Assembly (NCBI GenBank): GCA_017860275.1
Contig: JAFNAQ010000003.1
Coordinates: forward strand, 124,001-188,000
DNA length: 64,000 nucleotides
Reading direction: 5' to 3'
From: Bacteroidota bacterium
GTDB lineage: Bacteria > Bacteroidota > Bacteroidia > Bacteroidales > P3
Shown one piece after another: positions 46,003 through 53,319 of this stretch. The notes under the pieces were generated by a model. The model saw only the letters and a program-made list of their open reading frames with translations, made no database searches and was not told the DNA's origin. Both the position numbers and the translations under genes were made by a program. Position 1 is the stretch's first letter, and each line of letters starts with the position of its first letter.

Positions 46003-46947
46003 ATGTCTTATACATCAAAGTCATTTTCATTATTAATCTTTATCTGTGTATTGCCTTTTTTGTGCTCTGCTCAAAAGGAAGGTATTCACGAGAGAGGTAT
46101 GATGAAAAATCGTACAAATGTAGAAAGAGAAAGTTCAGACTATACAATAGGTATCGTAAAAGATACTACTCGTTTTCGTAACTCATTAATGAAGTTTGTA
46201 ACAACTACTGTAGATGACGCAGCCGCAGAAACTGAGGACGATATCTTGATCCAAAGTTTTGGCAATACCTCAATCCATCGTGCTAGAAAAGACTTTTCGA
46301 ATTTAACAGAAGCAATCAACTTACAATTAGTAGATAATAAAACCAAAAAATACTTCTCATTCCCTTGCGAAACCTTCAAGGTTACATCTCATTTTGGTCC
46401 TCGTCGTAGAAGATACCATTATGGAATAGACCTAGGATTGAAAGTAGGAGAACCTATTAAGGCTATGTTTGACGGTAGAGTTAGAATAGCTAGACGTGCT
46501 GGAGCCTACGGAAACTTAATTGTTGTTGAACATTACAATAAATTAGAGACATATTACGGACACCTTTCAGAAATAAACGTATCTGAAAATCAACTTGTCA
46601 AAGCAGGAGAAATTCTTGGTTTAGGAGGAAGCACAGGACGCTCAACAGGTCCTCACTTACACTTAGAGGTTCGTTATGAAGGTGCTGCGATTAACCCAGA
46701 AGATGTTATTAATTTTGGAAACTCTTCTTTGCTTGCAAGTAATCTCGAGCTTACTAAGGATAATTTCCGTCACCACTCCATAAGACAAAACTCAACAAGA
46801 CTAGCTAAGAGTCATGGAAGTACGTCTAAGAGCGGAAAGGCATATAAGAAATCATATAAGAACAAGTCTTTAGCAAAGAAAAAGAATACAAAGGGCAAGA
46901 AACTAGCCAAGAACACCAAGAAAAAAGGCTCAAAAAAGAGAAGATAA
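46003..46947 (+). CDS. M23 family metallopeptidase with basic C-terminal tail
   Basis: A 314-residue exported peptidase that should cleave peptidoglycan cross-links or related peptides. Signal peptide (ending PFLCSAQ), a spacer of about 95 residues, then the LytM domain: first ligands HYGIDLG (His and Asp), then GNLIVVEH and YYGHLSEINV, and the HxH motif PHLHLEVR. All zinc ligands are present, so it should be active, unlike many LytM-like activators. After the domain comes a tail of about 70 residues dominated by Lys, Ser and Arg (KSLAKKKNTKGKKLAKN), probably for binding cell wall or nucleic acid. Transcribed alone. Confidence 0.9.
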   Translation: MSYTSKSFSLLIFICVLPFLCSAQKEGIHERGMMKNRTNVERESSDYTIGIVKDTTRFRNSLMKFVTTTVDDAAAETEDDILIQSFGNTSIHRARKDFSNLTEAINLQLVDNKTKKYFSFPCETFKVTSHFGPRRRRYHYGIDLGLKVGEPIKAMFDGRVRIARRAGAYGNLIVVEHYNKLETYYGHLSEINVSENQLVKAGEILGLGGSTGRSTGPHLHLEVRYEGAAINPEDVINFGNSSLLASNLELTKDNFRHHSIRQNSTRLAKSHGSTSKSGKAYKKSYKNKSLAKKKNTKGKKLAKNTKKKGSKKRR

Positions 46948-46987
46948 ATAAACTTCTCTCAACAATTGTATTTCATACGAAAAAGTA

Positions 46988-47019
46988 AAATGGAGATTCT
47001 AAATTTAGAGTCTCCATTT
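46988..47019 (+). terminator. Terminator of the M23 peptidase gene
   Basis: AAATGGAGA (46988-46996) with TCTCCATTT (47011-47019), extended inward by TCTAAATTTAGA (46998-47009), giving a 15-bp stem with one mismatch. Confidence 0.75.
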
Positions 47020-47036
47020 ATATTTATTAGATCTAT

Positions 47037-47115
47037 ATAACGCCCCCTAGCCCCAATAATAACAAGACTAATCCCCAACCTAGACCACCTAATCAACACC
47101 TTTAAGTGGAAATAG
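47037..47115 (+). pseudogene. Decayed copy of the gldD 3' end
   Basis: The codons at 47047-47115 read LAPIITRL, three changed residues, then LDHLINTFKWK and a stop, the same C-terminus as gldD at 11035-11103. I count 8 differences in 69 bases. Homology continues about ten bases further left with one base missing, then stops, so there is no gene. The orientation is opposite to gldD. Its last 14 bases overlap the end of the AAA ATPase gene, which takes its stop codon from the antisense of this fragment. Confidence 0.82.
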
Positions 47116-48817
47116 GTCTATACCCTAACCTATTTGCCCCAGACTTTCTCTCCAAAAGTTCAACATCGCAAATATTTTTAAGCTCATTAAGGCTTGGATT
47201 TTTACCAAAAACAACCTTGTCGATTAAGTATTTTCTTGAAATATTCTCAATCTGACCTCCACTAAAGTCATAAATACTTGCAAGCTCTATTACCTCTTCT
47301 TCATTAATCTCAGAAAGCATTGTTTTCCATATTGATTTCTTTTCCTCAATGCTAGGTTTGTTAAACTCTATCTTATATAAAAACCTTCTCTCAAAAGCCT
47401 TATCAAGATTATTAGTTAGGTTAGTTGTGGCAATCATTATACCTTCAAGGTTCTCCATCTCCTGAAGAATAATATTCTGAATAGCATTTTCTGTCTGAGC
47501 AACATTACCACTTGAGCTATCCTTTCTCTTGCCAATAACAGCATCTGCCTCATTGAAAAGAAGAATAGGAATTGTCTTAGAGTTTTTTACTAATTCCTTA
47601 TAAGTTGAAAAGATTTGTTTAATCCTCTTCTCACTCTCACCAAACCACATACTCTTTGTCTCGGAAATATCAACCATAAAAATATCTCTATTAGTCTTCT
47701 TTGCCAATTGATAAACAGTTTCTGTCTTCCCAGTCCCAGGAGAGCCATAAAACAAACAAGCAAATCCAGTCCTCAAGCCATTTTCTTTAAGCCTATCCTG
47801 AACACTCTTAAAATTATCCTCCCCAAGCAAAGCCCCAAGCTGCTCAATCTGCCCTCTCTCCCTATCATTATAAAACAAATCCTTAAAAGCAATAGAATCC
47901 ACACTAATAATATCTTTTTTTCTACCTTCAATTGATTTTAAAGCCTTAATATCCATTTCAGAAAATAACTCTTCCTTTGCCTTATCGGTCAAATTAAAGA
48001 AATCGGTACTTGAAAATCCATTATCAATATTACTTTCTACAAGTCCAAGAGAAAATAAAGAATTTGTTTTCCAGAGAAAAGAACGTCTTATTGAACCTCT
48101 TTCTTTTCTACTAAAATATTCTTCAAAATCATGAAATCCAATACAATTATCTCCATTATTAATAAATAATTTACAGAATATAACTAGTATAGTAAAATCA
48201 ATTTTATCATTCATCCTATTCCTATAATTCAACATCTTAAAAGCAAAATCTATATGTTTGTTTTCTTTTAATAGATTAATTACTTCACTAACAAATTTGT
48301 TATAATCAAGTTCATCTTCTTCAAGACTCATCGTAAGACTATCAATGCAACTAAATAACTCATCGCTATTCAAATTTACTTTTTTTGTTTGCTTATATTT
48401 TTTACCTTTAATGATTGACAGGACTAAATCCGAGGGTATATGATAAGTAACACTTCTTCTATTTCTGGCTCCATCAGCTATGATATATCTCTTGTCCAAT
48501 AATTTATCAAAATCTTCTCGAAAAGACAACAGTCTTATACTACCGCAATCTAAATGCTTTTCAATAGCAGAGAAACTTGAATAATCATTTTCATAATTAT
48601 TCAACATAATTGAAAATAAGACAACTTGGATATCATTTAACTTTAAAAATTTATTTACAATATCAATATTTGCTTTTACTTTATTGAAAAACTCATCATC
48701 CAATTTCGAATCCTTAGAATATTTGATAATTTCCTCAAAATTCTCCAATAGAGACAGACTACTTGCTGCTCTAACAACTTCTCTCGAATTAATCTCTTGC
48801 TCATTTATCGAACTCAT
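47102..48817 (-). CDS. AAA ATPase of an accessory region
   Basis: A 571-residue protein. The first 330 residues are helical with a possible winged-helix part (about 80-130). The C-terminal AAA module has Walker A FYGSPGTGKTET (residues 358-365), a Walker B variant PILLFNEADAVIG in which the usual Asp is Asn, sensor-1 IATTN and arginine-finger region FERRFLYKIEF. This is the Cdc48/SpoVK-like clade. It resembles AAA proteins of Bacteroidota accessory regions; I cannot name a substrate. A putative operator shared with the WYL and exonuclease promoters lies upstream at 48864-48880. Its last codons run into the gldD fragment, so the original C-terminus may be altered. Confidence 0.8.
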   Translation of the reverse strand: MSSINEQEINSREVVRAASSLSLLENFEEIIKYSKDSKLDDEFFNKVKANIDIVNKFLKLNDIQVVLFSIMLNNYENDYSSFSAIEKHLDCGSIRLLSFREDFDKLLDKRYIIADGARNRRSVTYHIPSDLVLSIIKGKKYKQTKKVNLNSDELFSCIDSLTMSLEEDELDYNKFVSEVINLLKENKHIDFAFKMLNYRNRMNDKIDFTILVIFCKLFINNGDNCIGFHDFEEYFSRKERGSIRRSFLWKTNSLFSLGLVESNIDNGFSSTDFFNLTDKAKEELFSEMDIKALKSIEGRKKDIISVDSIAFKDLFYNDRERGQIEQLGALLGEDNFKSVQDRLKENGLRTGFACLFYGSPGTGKTETVYQLAKKTNRDIFMVDISETKSMWFGESEKRIKQIFSTYKELVKNSKTIPILLFNEADAVIGKRKDSSSGNVAQTENAIQNIILQEMENLEGIMIATTNLTNNLDKAFERRFLYKIEFNKPSIEEKKSIWKTMLSEINEEEVIELASIYDFSGGQIENISRKYLIDKVVFGKNPSLNELKNICDVELLERKSGANRLGYRPIST

Positions 48818-48845
48818 AATGCTAATATTTTAAAGTTTAATACTG

Positions 48846-48880
48846 CAAAATAACTTCATCCTTATGCCATAACTTGACAT
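48846..48880 (-). promoter_or_regulatory. Promoter and operator-like site of the AAA gene
   Basis: Minus-strand TTATTTTG (48846-48853) is a one-mismatch -7 box. Ten bases upstream lies ATGCCATAACTTGACAT (48864-48880), matching 14 of 17 bases of the site at 52281-52297 next to the WYL regulator. The distance from -7 box to site is the same in all three promoters. Confidence 0.55.
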
Positions 48881-48963
48881 AGTCTTACCAAAATTCATAA
48901 TAAATAATTATAAATTCGTGGAAGTGCATCACTGCGAAGCGAATCTGAGCTAATTCATAATCA

Positions 48964-49209
48964 TCATTCCACATCAGTCCTAAGGTAATACAAAACTTCC
49001 TCAAACTCCTCATCTGTATACAAAGGACTAAGATTATTATCAAAAGGATTATATTCTATATCAAAATATCTACAATAAGCAATCCAAAACTTCTCCAGAT
49101 AATCTATACATCGTTCTTGATTACCACATCGATTTTTCCATGACCATTCAAGAAAACAATCGAATTCATCTTGATTGTTAATATAAAAATCTCCTTTAGT
49201 CAAAAACAT
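48964..49209 (-). CDS. Small acidic protein of unknown function
   Basis: An 81-residue acidic, aromatic-rich protein (DEFDCFLEWSWKN, YLEKFWIAYCRYFDIEYNPF, EEFEEVLYYLRTDVE). No signal peptide, membrane helix or known motif. It lies between the AAA gene and the PD-(D/E)XK nuclease gene, all in the same direction, but a terminator at 49232-49251 separates it from the nuclease. Acidic small proteins in such positions may be inhibitors or DNA mimics; that is only a possibility. Confidence 0.5.
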   Translation of the reverse strand: MFLTKGDFYINNQDEFDCFLEWSWKNRCGNQERCIDYLEKFWIAYCRYFDIEYNPFDNNLSPLYTDEEFEEVLYYLRTDVE

Positions 49210-49231
49210 AATATTTAGTATTAATGAAAAA

Positions 49232-49251
49232 AGCCAGCATCTCTGCTGACT
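49232..49251 (-). terminator. Terminator between the PD-(D/E)XK gene and the 81-residue protein gene
   Basis: AGCCAGCA (49232-49239) and TGCTGACT (49244-49251), 8-bp stem with one G-U pair, and a U run from plus-strand As 49227-49232. It lies about 180 bases after the nuclease stop; the bases between show no convincing gene. Confidence 0.6.
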
Positions 49252-49430
49252 TTCTTTGTAAATAGTATCACAAAAACACTTATTATATTTTTAATTATGA
49301 TTGATTTTAAAATTTCAATAATATCATCTCTACTCTCTAAATCCGATTCAAAACAAGTTAATTGCTTTAATAGAAAAAGTTAATTTGTTCGAGAAAAGAC
49401 CACTCTTAGTTTTTTCGTCCATTGTAAGTT

Positions 49431-50570
49431 TTATAAATTTATTCCGTCCATTGCTAAAAGCAAATTTTCTATCTTTTTTTTACAGTCATTAAGGAAATTA
49501 TCACTCTTTATAATATCGTTTTCCCAAGTGTCGAGGGATAGGTTTGGATAATGGGCATAAAATGGCCACCAGTCACTTTCTTTACGAGAGTAAATATCTC
49601 TATTTTCCAAGTTTTCGTGAAGAATTTTTCGATTTTCATCAGAAATTCTATATACAACAGGATTGTTGCATAGTCCATAATGACATTGATTTCTTTCAAA
49701 GGTGAAACCTATCCTGCATTTTCCTTGCCAATTAGAATTTACTAAGTGAAATCTTACGTATAATTCTTCACTCATTTCATAATGATATTCTAAACCTTTT
49801 TGTCTAGCAAATTCTTCCATTTTAGGATTGAAATACTTTTCAATAATACTATTAAAAGTAGCTGAATAATTTTGATAAATCACTTTAGCAGCTTTCAAAT
49901 TTTCAATTTTTGATAAAATTTCTATGATTTCTTCTTTATTTCTTGTGTCCATATCTTGATCGGTTAATTGTTTTAAATGATTGATGTATTGAATAATTGT
50001 TTCTCTAACTATTGGAAAACGAGAGGCTATTGAAACACATTTTTCGAGCCAATTGATTATGTTTTCTTTATAAGAAATTGGCAAATAAGATACACCACCA
50101 CCACTTTGTTCTGATGCATTATCTCCAAAACGAGTAAGGTATAGTATTTGATAGCCATTTTTATATGATTGAGCATACCTATTATATCTCTTTAGTTGTT
50201 CAGGTTGGTCAGATGCATAAATCTTATTCTCAATAATGATTGATTTTCTTTGATCGTCTTCAATTAAAATATCAATTCGTCCTTCCACGGTTGAATATTC
50301 TGTGATTACTCGTGATTTATCGCTATTGAAACCTTTAAGAGAAAAATAATCTCCCAATGTCTCAATAAAACATTCGAGTAGTTTAGATTTTAAACCATGG
50401 GTCCCATTGGGATTTAAAAGTTCTGCAATTATTGCAGAATTAATATTTTCATAATGATTTACACCACAAATACGGAACATGTTAAATCGACCACCAGTTG
50501 CGTCTAAAATCTCTGAATTTTTTTTATTAATAATTGCTACTTGATTTAGTAAACTCCTTATTTCTTTCAT
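49431..50570 (-). CDS. PD-(D/E)XK nuclease family protein
   Basis: A 379-residue protein of the PDDEXK_4 type. The N-terminal part contains NMFRICGVNHYENINSAIIAELLNPNGTHGL. The nuclease core follows at about residues 85-130: an upstream Glu in VITEYSTVEGRIDILI, then the metal-binding Asp in GRIDILIEDD and the ExK in SIIIENKIYASDQPEQL. All catalytic residues appear intact. Such proteins occur alone in accessory islands with presumed antiphage or restriction-like roles. The start lies only 21 bases from the end of a decayed IS30-type transposase, and the best -7 box (TGCATTTG, one mismatch, 50600-50607) is inside that remnant. Confidence 0.82.
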   Translation of the reverse strand: MKEIRSLLNQVAIINKKNSEILDATGGRFNMFRICGVNHYENINSAIIAELLNPNGTHGLKSKLLECFIETLGDYFSLKGFNSDKSRVITEYSTVEGRIDILIEDDQRKSIIIENKIYASDQPEQLKRYNRYAQSYKNGYQILYLTRFGDNASEQSGGGVSYLPISYKENIINWLEKCVSIASRFPIVRETIIQYINHLKQLTDQDMDTRNKEEIIEILSKIENLKAAKVIYQNYSATFNSIIEKYFNPKMEEFARQKGLEYHYEMSEELYVRFHLVNSNWQGKCRIGFTFERNQCHYGLCNNPVVYRISDENRKILHENLENRDIYSRKESDWWPFYAHYPNLSLDTWENDIIKSDNFLNDCKKKIENLLLAMDGINL

Positions 50571-50591
50571 TCTAATTTTTTCTGACTGAAT

Positions 50592-51097
50592 TCAAGTTGC
50601 AAATGCAACTTTTTGTTCTGTTGTTAATACTATATTTAATTGCTCCAATCGAGACAAAAAGCCAAATCTTTTTCTAGGCATGTTGTTTAATTTACCATCA
50701 ACCTTTTGGATTTGTTCTTTGGTCAACTTTGAAAAGTCCATTCCTTTTTTGAAGTATTATCTAATAAGTCCTTTTAGTTCTCCTTAATACCTCTTTCCAA
50801 CGAATGATATAATCTTGCAAAGTAAAACAAAATTTTTAATTTACTTGCATTTTTTTTGTAAAAAGTAAACTCTTTTCCATGTCAACCGTTAACATATCAT
50901 ATACTTCTGTTATTTATTGTTAGCAATGCTTGTTTATTGAGTTTACTCATAATAAGATCTTTTTCAAAATCTACAAAACGTTTATATGAGTTCCGTGTTA
51001 GTTCTCTACTTATTGTGCTTTTATATACTCATATTAACTCTGCGATGAACGTATTTGTGCGTTTCTTTTCTCTTTCGTTAACTATTTCATATAATTG
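50592..51097 (-). pseudogene. Decayed IS30-family transposase
   Basis: Two remnants on the minus strand. C-terminal part, about 50592-50830: reads FARLYHSLERGIKEN, a frameshift, KGLIR, an in-frame TAA where Gln is expected, YFKKGMDFSKLTKEQ, LNNMPRKRFGFLS, ending VAFAT. These are the standard C-terminal blocks of IS30-type transposases. N-terminal part, about 50978-51097: TFIAELI, a TGA in place of Gly, then VYKSTISRELTRNS, the DNA-binding helix-turn-helix. About 500 bases remain of a gene that is normally near 1 kb, so the centre is deleted. It is not functional. Confidence 0.85.
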
Positions 51098-51184
51098 CAA
51101 TCGAGCTAGCGGTCTTAGGGCGTAATTATTAACTTATCCTTCTGGAACGAAAGGGAAATTTAAGAAAAGATAATCTAATATTAA

Positions 51185-51274
51185 TTATCTTTCTGAGATT
51201 ATAATAATTGCTATCATACACATAATCATTATTAATATTACGGCGGCTTTCCTAAAATCTGTTCTTTTAATCAT
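51185..51274 (-). CDS. Possible 29-residue single-helix membrane peptide
   Basis: ATG at 51272-51274 to TAA at 51185-51187. A basic start (MIKRTDFRKAA) is followed by an uninterrupted hydrophobic helix (VILIMIMCMIAIIII) and a polar end (SER). The form resembles small membrane peptides found widely in Bacteroidales, and GCC-GCC codons at 51242-51247 stand out in AT-rich surroundings. No promoter is clear. The remaining 50571-51742 stretch holds only the IS30 remnant, this ORF and the palindrome cluster. Confidence 0.35.
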   Translation of the reverse strand: MIKRTDFRKAAVILIMIMCMIAIIIISER

Positions 51275-51526
51275 AATTAATTATTGTTTTTTACTTGCTT
51301 AAGTAGTTTTCTCCGTTGGTACTGCTAAAATTATTATTTTTGTGGAAGTAAAATATCTCATGAACAATCAATATTCAAATGGTTTTGCTATAGACAAAAA
51401 AATCTTTTATAAATAAAATTTAGATATAGGAATTCCTAAAATTTAAACCTTGATTCTTTCTCCGTAATCCTTATTATTTTCTGGGAAATCCTTGATTTAA
51501 ACTTTTTTTATAAGGACTTTTTATTG

Positions 51527-51609
51527 CTAGGGTAGCTACCCTAGGTGTGTTATGGTAGCTACCCTACGGGTGCTAGGGTACCTACCATAATTTATTAAGA
51601 TGTGCATCT
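51527..51609. repeat. Palindrome cluster with the word GGTAGCTACC, pitch 23/23/22
   Basis: CTAGGGTAGCTACCCTAG (51527-51544) is a perfect 18-bp palindrome. Imperfect copies are centred on GGTAGCTACC (51554-51563) and GGTACCTACC (51577-51586). A fourth palindrome, AGATGTGCATCT (51598-51609), uses nearly the word of the 5413-5516 array. Centres lie at 51535.5, 51558.5, 51581.5 and 51603.5. The cluster is in gene-free sequence downstream of the exonuclease gene and has no U run. Confidence 0.85.
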
Positions 51610-51742
51610 AAATTTTTTAAGGGGATTTTATCCTTATTTGAGGAACAAATGGGCAATTGCCATTTGCTTATGCGAAGATACGAAAAATATGTCATTATTC
51701 TATTGTTTTTGGATTGAAATTGTGAGGTTATTAATAAGGTTT

Positions 51743-52243
51743 TTATTTTCTAAACTTAAGTCTTAGTGCTATCTTTGCACAAGCCTCTGCATCCTCTAGT
51801 GCATTATGATGGTTGACTAAATCAATAGAGAAATGTTTGGCTAAGGTTTTTAATTGATGATTTGGAATATCGTGAACTTGTTGCCTTGATGCAATAAGAG
51901 TACAGTAGAATTTATAGTTGGGGTACTCCATTTTGTATGCCTTATATACCGACTTAAGACAAGACTCATCAAAGGCTTTATTGTGTGCTACAAGCGGAAG
52001 GTCTCCAATATTTACACTTAGCTGCTGCCAAACTTTTGGGAAGGATTTAGCAGTAATTGTTTGCCAAAAACTTAGACCATGAATCTCTTTAAAGCACTTA
52101 GCGTAATAATTTGGCTTAGGTCTAATTAGACTATAATAGCGTTCTGTAATTTCGCCATCACGAACTACAACCAAACCTACGCTGCAAACACTTCTTCGTT
52201 TTCTGTTTGCTATTTCAAAATCTATTGCTACAAAATCTTTCAT
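51743..52243 (-). CDS. DEDDh 3'-5' exonuclease
   Basis: A 166-residue DnaQ-like exonuclease. Exo I is FVAIDFEIANRKR (Asp and Glu), exo II includes LVAHNKAFDESCLK (Asp), and exo III HHNALEDAEACAKIAL carries the His and last Asp; all five positions look intact. I start at 52243 (MKDFVAIDFE). The longer frame to 52321 adds an unrelated stretch that runs over the promoter and operators. It is transcribed divergently from the WYL regulator gene with about 130 bases between, and one of the operator-like sites lies upstream of its -7 box. Role in DNA repair or defence is inferred from context. Confidence 0.88.
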   Translation of the reverse strand: MKDFVAIDFEIANRKRRSVCSVGLVVVRDGEITERYYSLIRPKPNYYAKCFKEIHGLSFWQTITAKSFPKVWQQLSVNIGDLPLVAHNKAFDESCLKSVYKAYKMEYPNYKFYCTLIASRQQVHDIPNHQLKTLAKHFSIDLVNHHNALEDAEACAKIALRLKFRK

Positions 52244-52262
52244 ATAATTCTTTTTTATGTTG

Positions 52263-52270
52263 CAAAGGAA
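52263..52270 (-). promoter_or_regulatory. -7 box of the exonuclease gene
   Basis: TTCCTTTG on the minus strand, one mismatch to TAnnTTTG, 19 bases before the ATG. The operator-like site at 52281-52297 begins ten bases upstream. Confidence 0.45.
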
Positions 52271-52280
52271 GTAATATAGA

Positions 52281-52332
52281 ATGCCAAAACATGGCATAAA
52301 AAAAATATTTAAACAATGCAATGTTTTGGCAT
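52281..52332. promoter_or_regulatory. Paired operator-like sites between exonuclease and WYL genes
   Basis: ATGCCAAAACATGGCAT (52281-52297) and, inverted, ATGCCAAAACATTGCAT on the minus strand (52316-52332) agree in 16 of 17 bases. The 12-bp arms ATGCCAAAACAT and ATGTTTTGGCAT are a perfect inverted repeat. Each site sits 10-11 bp upstream of the -7 box of the gene it faces, covering the -33 region, as expected for repression. A third site is at 48864-48880. Confidence 0.7.
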
Positions 52333-52343
52333 AAGCAAAATAT

Positions 52344-52351
52344 TATCTTTG
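52344..52351 (+). promoter_or_regulatory. -7 box of the WYL regulator gene
   Basis: TATCTTTG, a perfect TAnnTTTG, 23 bases before the ATG at 52375. The second operator-like site ends 11 bases upstream. Confidence 0.65.
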
Positions 52352-52374
52352 CATATTATTTAATTATTGATATT

Positions 52375-53292
52375 ATGGCTAAGGATTTATTTAATCGTTA
52401 TATTTGGTTATTGGATACTATTAATTCAAGAAAGAGTATTACTTTTAAAGGTATTAACAACCTCTGGATGCACTCAAGTATGAATGATGATGGCGAGAAA
52501 TTGCCTAAACGGACTTTTCATAACCAAAGAAAGGCAATTGAAGATTTATTTGGATTAAATATTGTTTGCAATCATTCAAATAATGAGTATTCTATTGAAA
52601 ATATTGATGACTTGAAAAGTGGCGATATTAAGAAATGGTTGCTTGAAACCTTTGCTGTAAATAATGTTATATGCGAAAAGGTAGCATTGAAGGATAGGAT
52701 AATTATGGAGAATATACCCTCTAGTCATAAATACTTATCTTCAATTATTGAGGCAATGAAGGAAAATAGGAGTATAAATATTACTTATAAGTCCCATTTC
52801 AGCACTCAGGAGAGTAATTTTGATATTGAGCCATATTTTATTAAGCTCTTTAAACAAATTTGGTATATTACTGCTCGCAGCCCACATTATGATTCTATTA
52901 GAACCTATGCCTTGGATAGAGTTTTGGATTTAAAGGTTAATGATAAGAAATTTGAATATCCTAAGAGTATTAATCCTGATGACTATTTCAGTGATTATTT
53001 CGGAATTATTACTCAAGATAATAATGAGGTTGAGAAAATATGTATTAGAGTTTACAGAGAACAAGTAGATTATATACGAGCCTTGCCTCTTCACCATAGC
53101 CAGAAAGAGATTGAGACTAAGGAAAATTATAGTGATTTTTCTTATCGAATTAAACCCACTTATGATTTTAAGCAGGCCATTTTATCGAAACTTGAGGATA
53201 TTGAAGTGCTAAGTCCAATAAGTTTCAGAAAAGATATAAAAGCTACAATTGAAAGAATGGCTAAGTTATATAAAAAAACGGAGTTAGATTAG
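52375..53292 (+). CDS. WYL-domain transcriptional regulator
   Basis: A 305-residue regulator. The N-terminal part (about 1-70) looks like a winged helix. The WYL domain covers about 115-200 with ENRSINITYKS and IWYITARSPHYDSIRTYALDRVLDLKV, where the name-giving motif reads WYI. A C-terminal WCX-like extension follows. I start at 52375 (MAKDLFNRYIWLLDTI), because the longer frame from 52321 covers the promoter. WYL proteins sense nucleic-acid fragments or nucleotides and often control antiphage loci (BrxR/CapW type). Paired sites in its own promoter suggest autoregulation. Its stop codon lies inside a 31-bp repeat that marks an insertion. Confidence 0.87.
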   Translation: MAKDLFNRYIWLLDTINSRKSITFKGINNLWMHSSMNDDGEKLPKRTFHNQRKAIEDLFGLNIVCNHSNNEYSIENIDDLKSGDIKKWLLETFAVNNVICEKVALKDRIIMENIPSSHKYLSSIIEAMKENRSINITYKSHFSTQESNFDIEPYFIKLFKQIWYITARSPHYDSIRTYALDRVLDLKVNDKKFEYPKSINPDDYFSDYFGIITQDNNEVEKICIRVYREQVDYIRALPLHHSQKEIETKENYSDFSYRIKPTYDFKQAILSKLEDIEVLSPISFRKDIKATIERMAKLYKKTELD

Positions 53293-53298
53293 TTTCTA
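53268..53298 (+). repeat. 31-bp direct repeat, left copy (end of WYL gene)
   Basis: Identical to 53964-53994 over 31 bases. It covers the last eight codons and stop of the WYL gene and the left arm of a terminator whose right arm is missing here. The flanking bases differ at both ends. Confidence 0.92.
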
Positions 53299-53319
53299 CA
53301 ATACGAAAAAAGAATGATA

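Noticed and set aside
49348-49422. 24-codon minus-strand ORF directly after the PD-(D/E)XK stop
   Set aside because: It starts with the same MDxK-like codons as the end of the nuclease and could be a relic, but it has no motif, and length alone is no evidence.
50937-51125. Plus-strand ORF of 62 codons
   Set aside because: It is the antisense of the N-terminal IS30 transposase remnant.
51335-51416. TATTTTTG box followed by an 18-codon plus-strand ORF
   Set aside because: The box is good, but the ORF is too short and featureless. A small RNA is possible but nothing in the sequence supports it beyond the promoter-like word.
52244-52374. Extended N-termini of the exonuclease and WYL genes
   Set aside because: Both extensions cross the shared promoter region with operators and -7 boxes, and they add sequence unlike the families.
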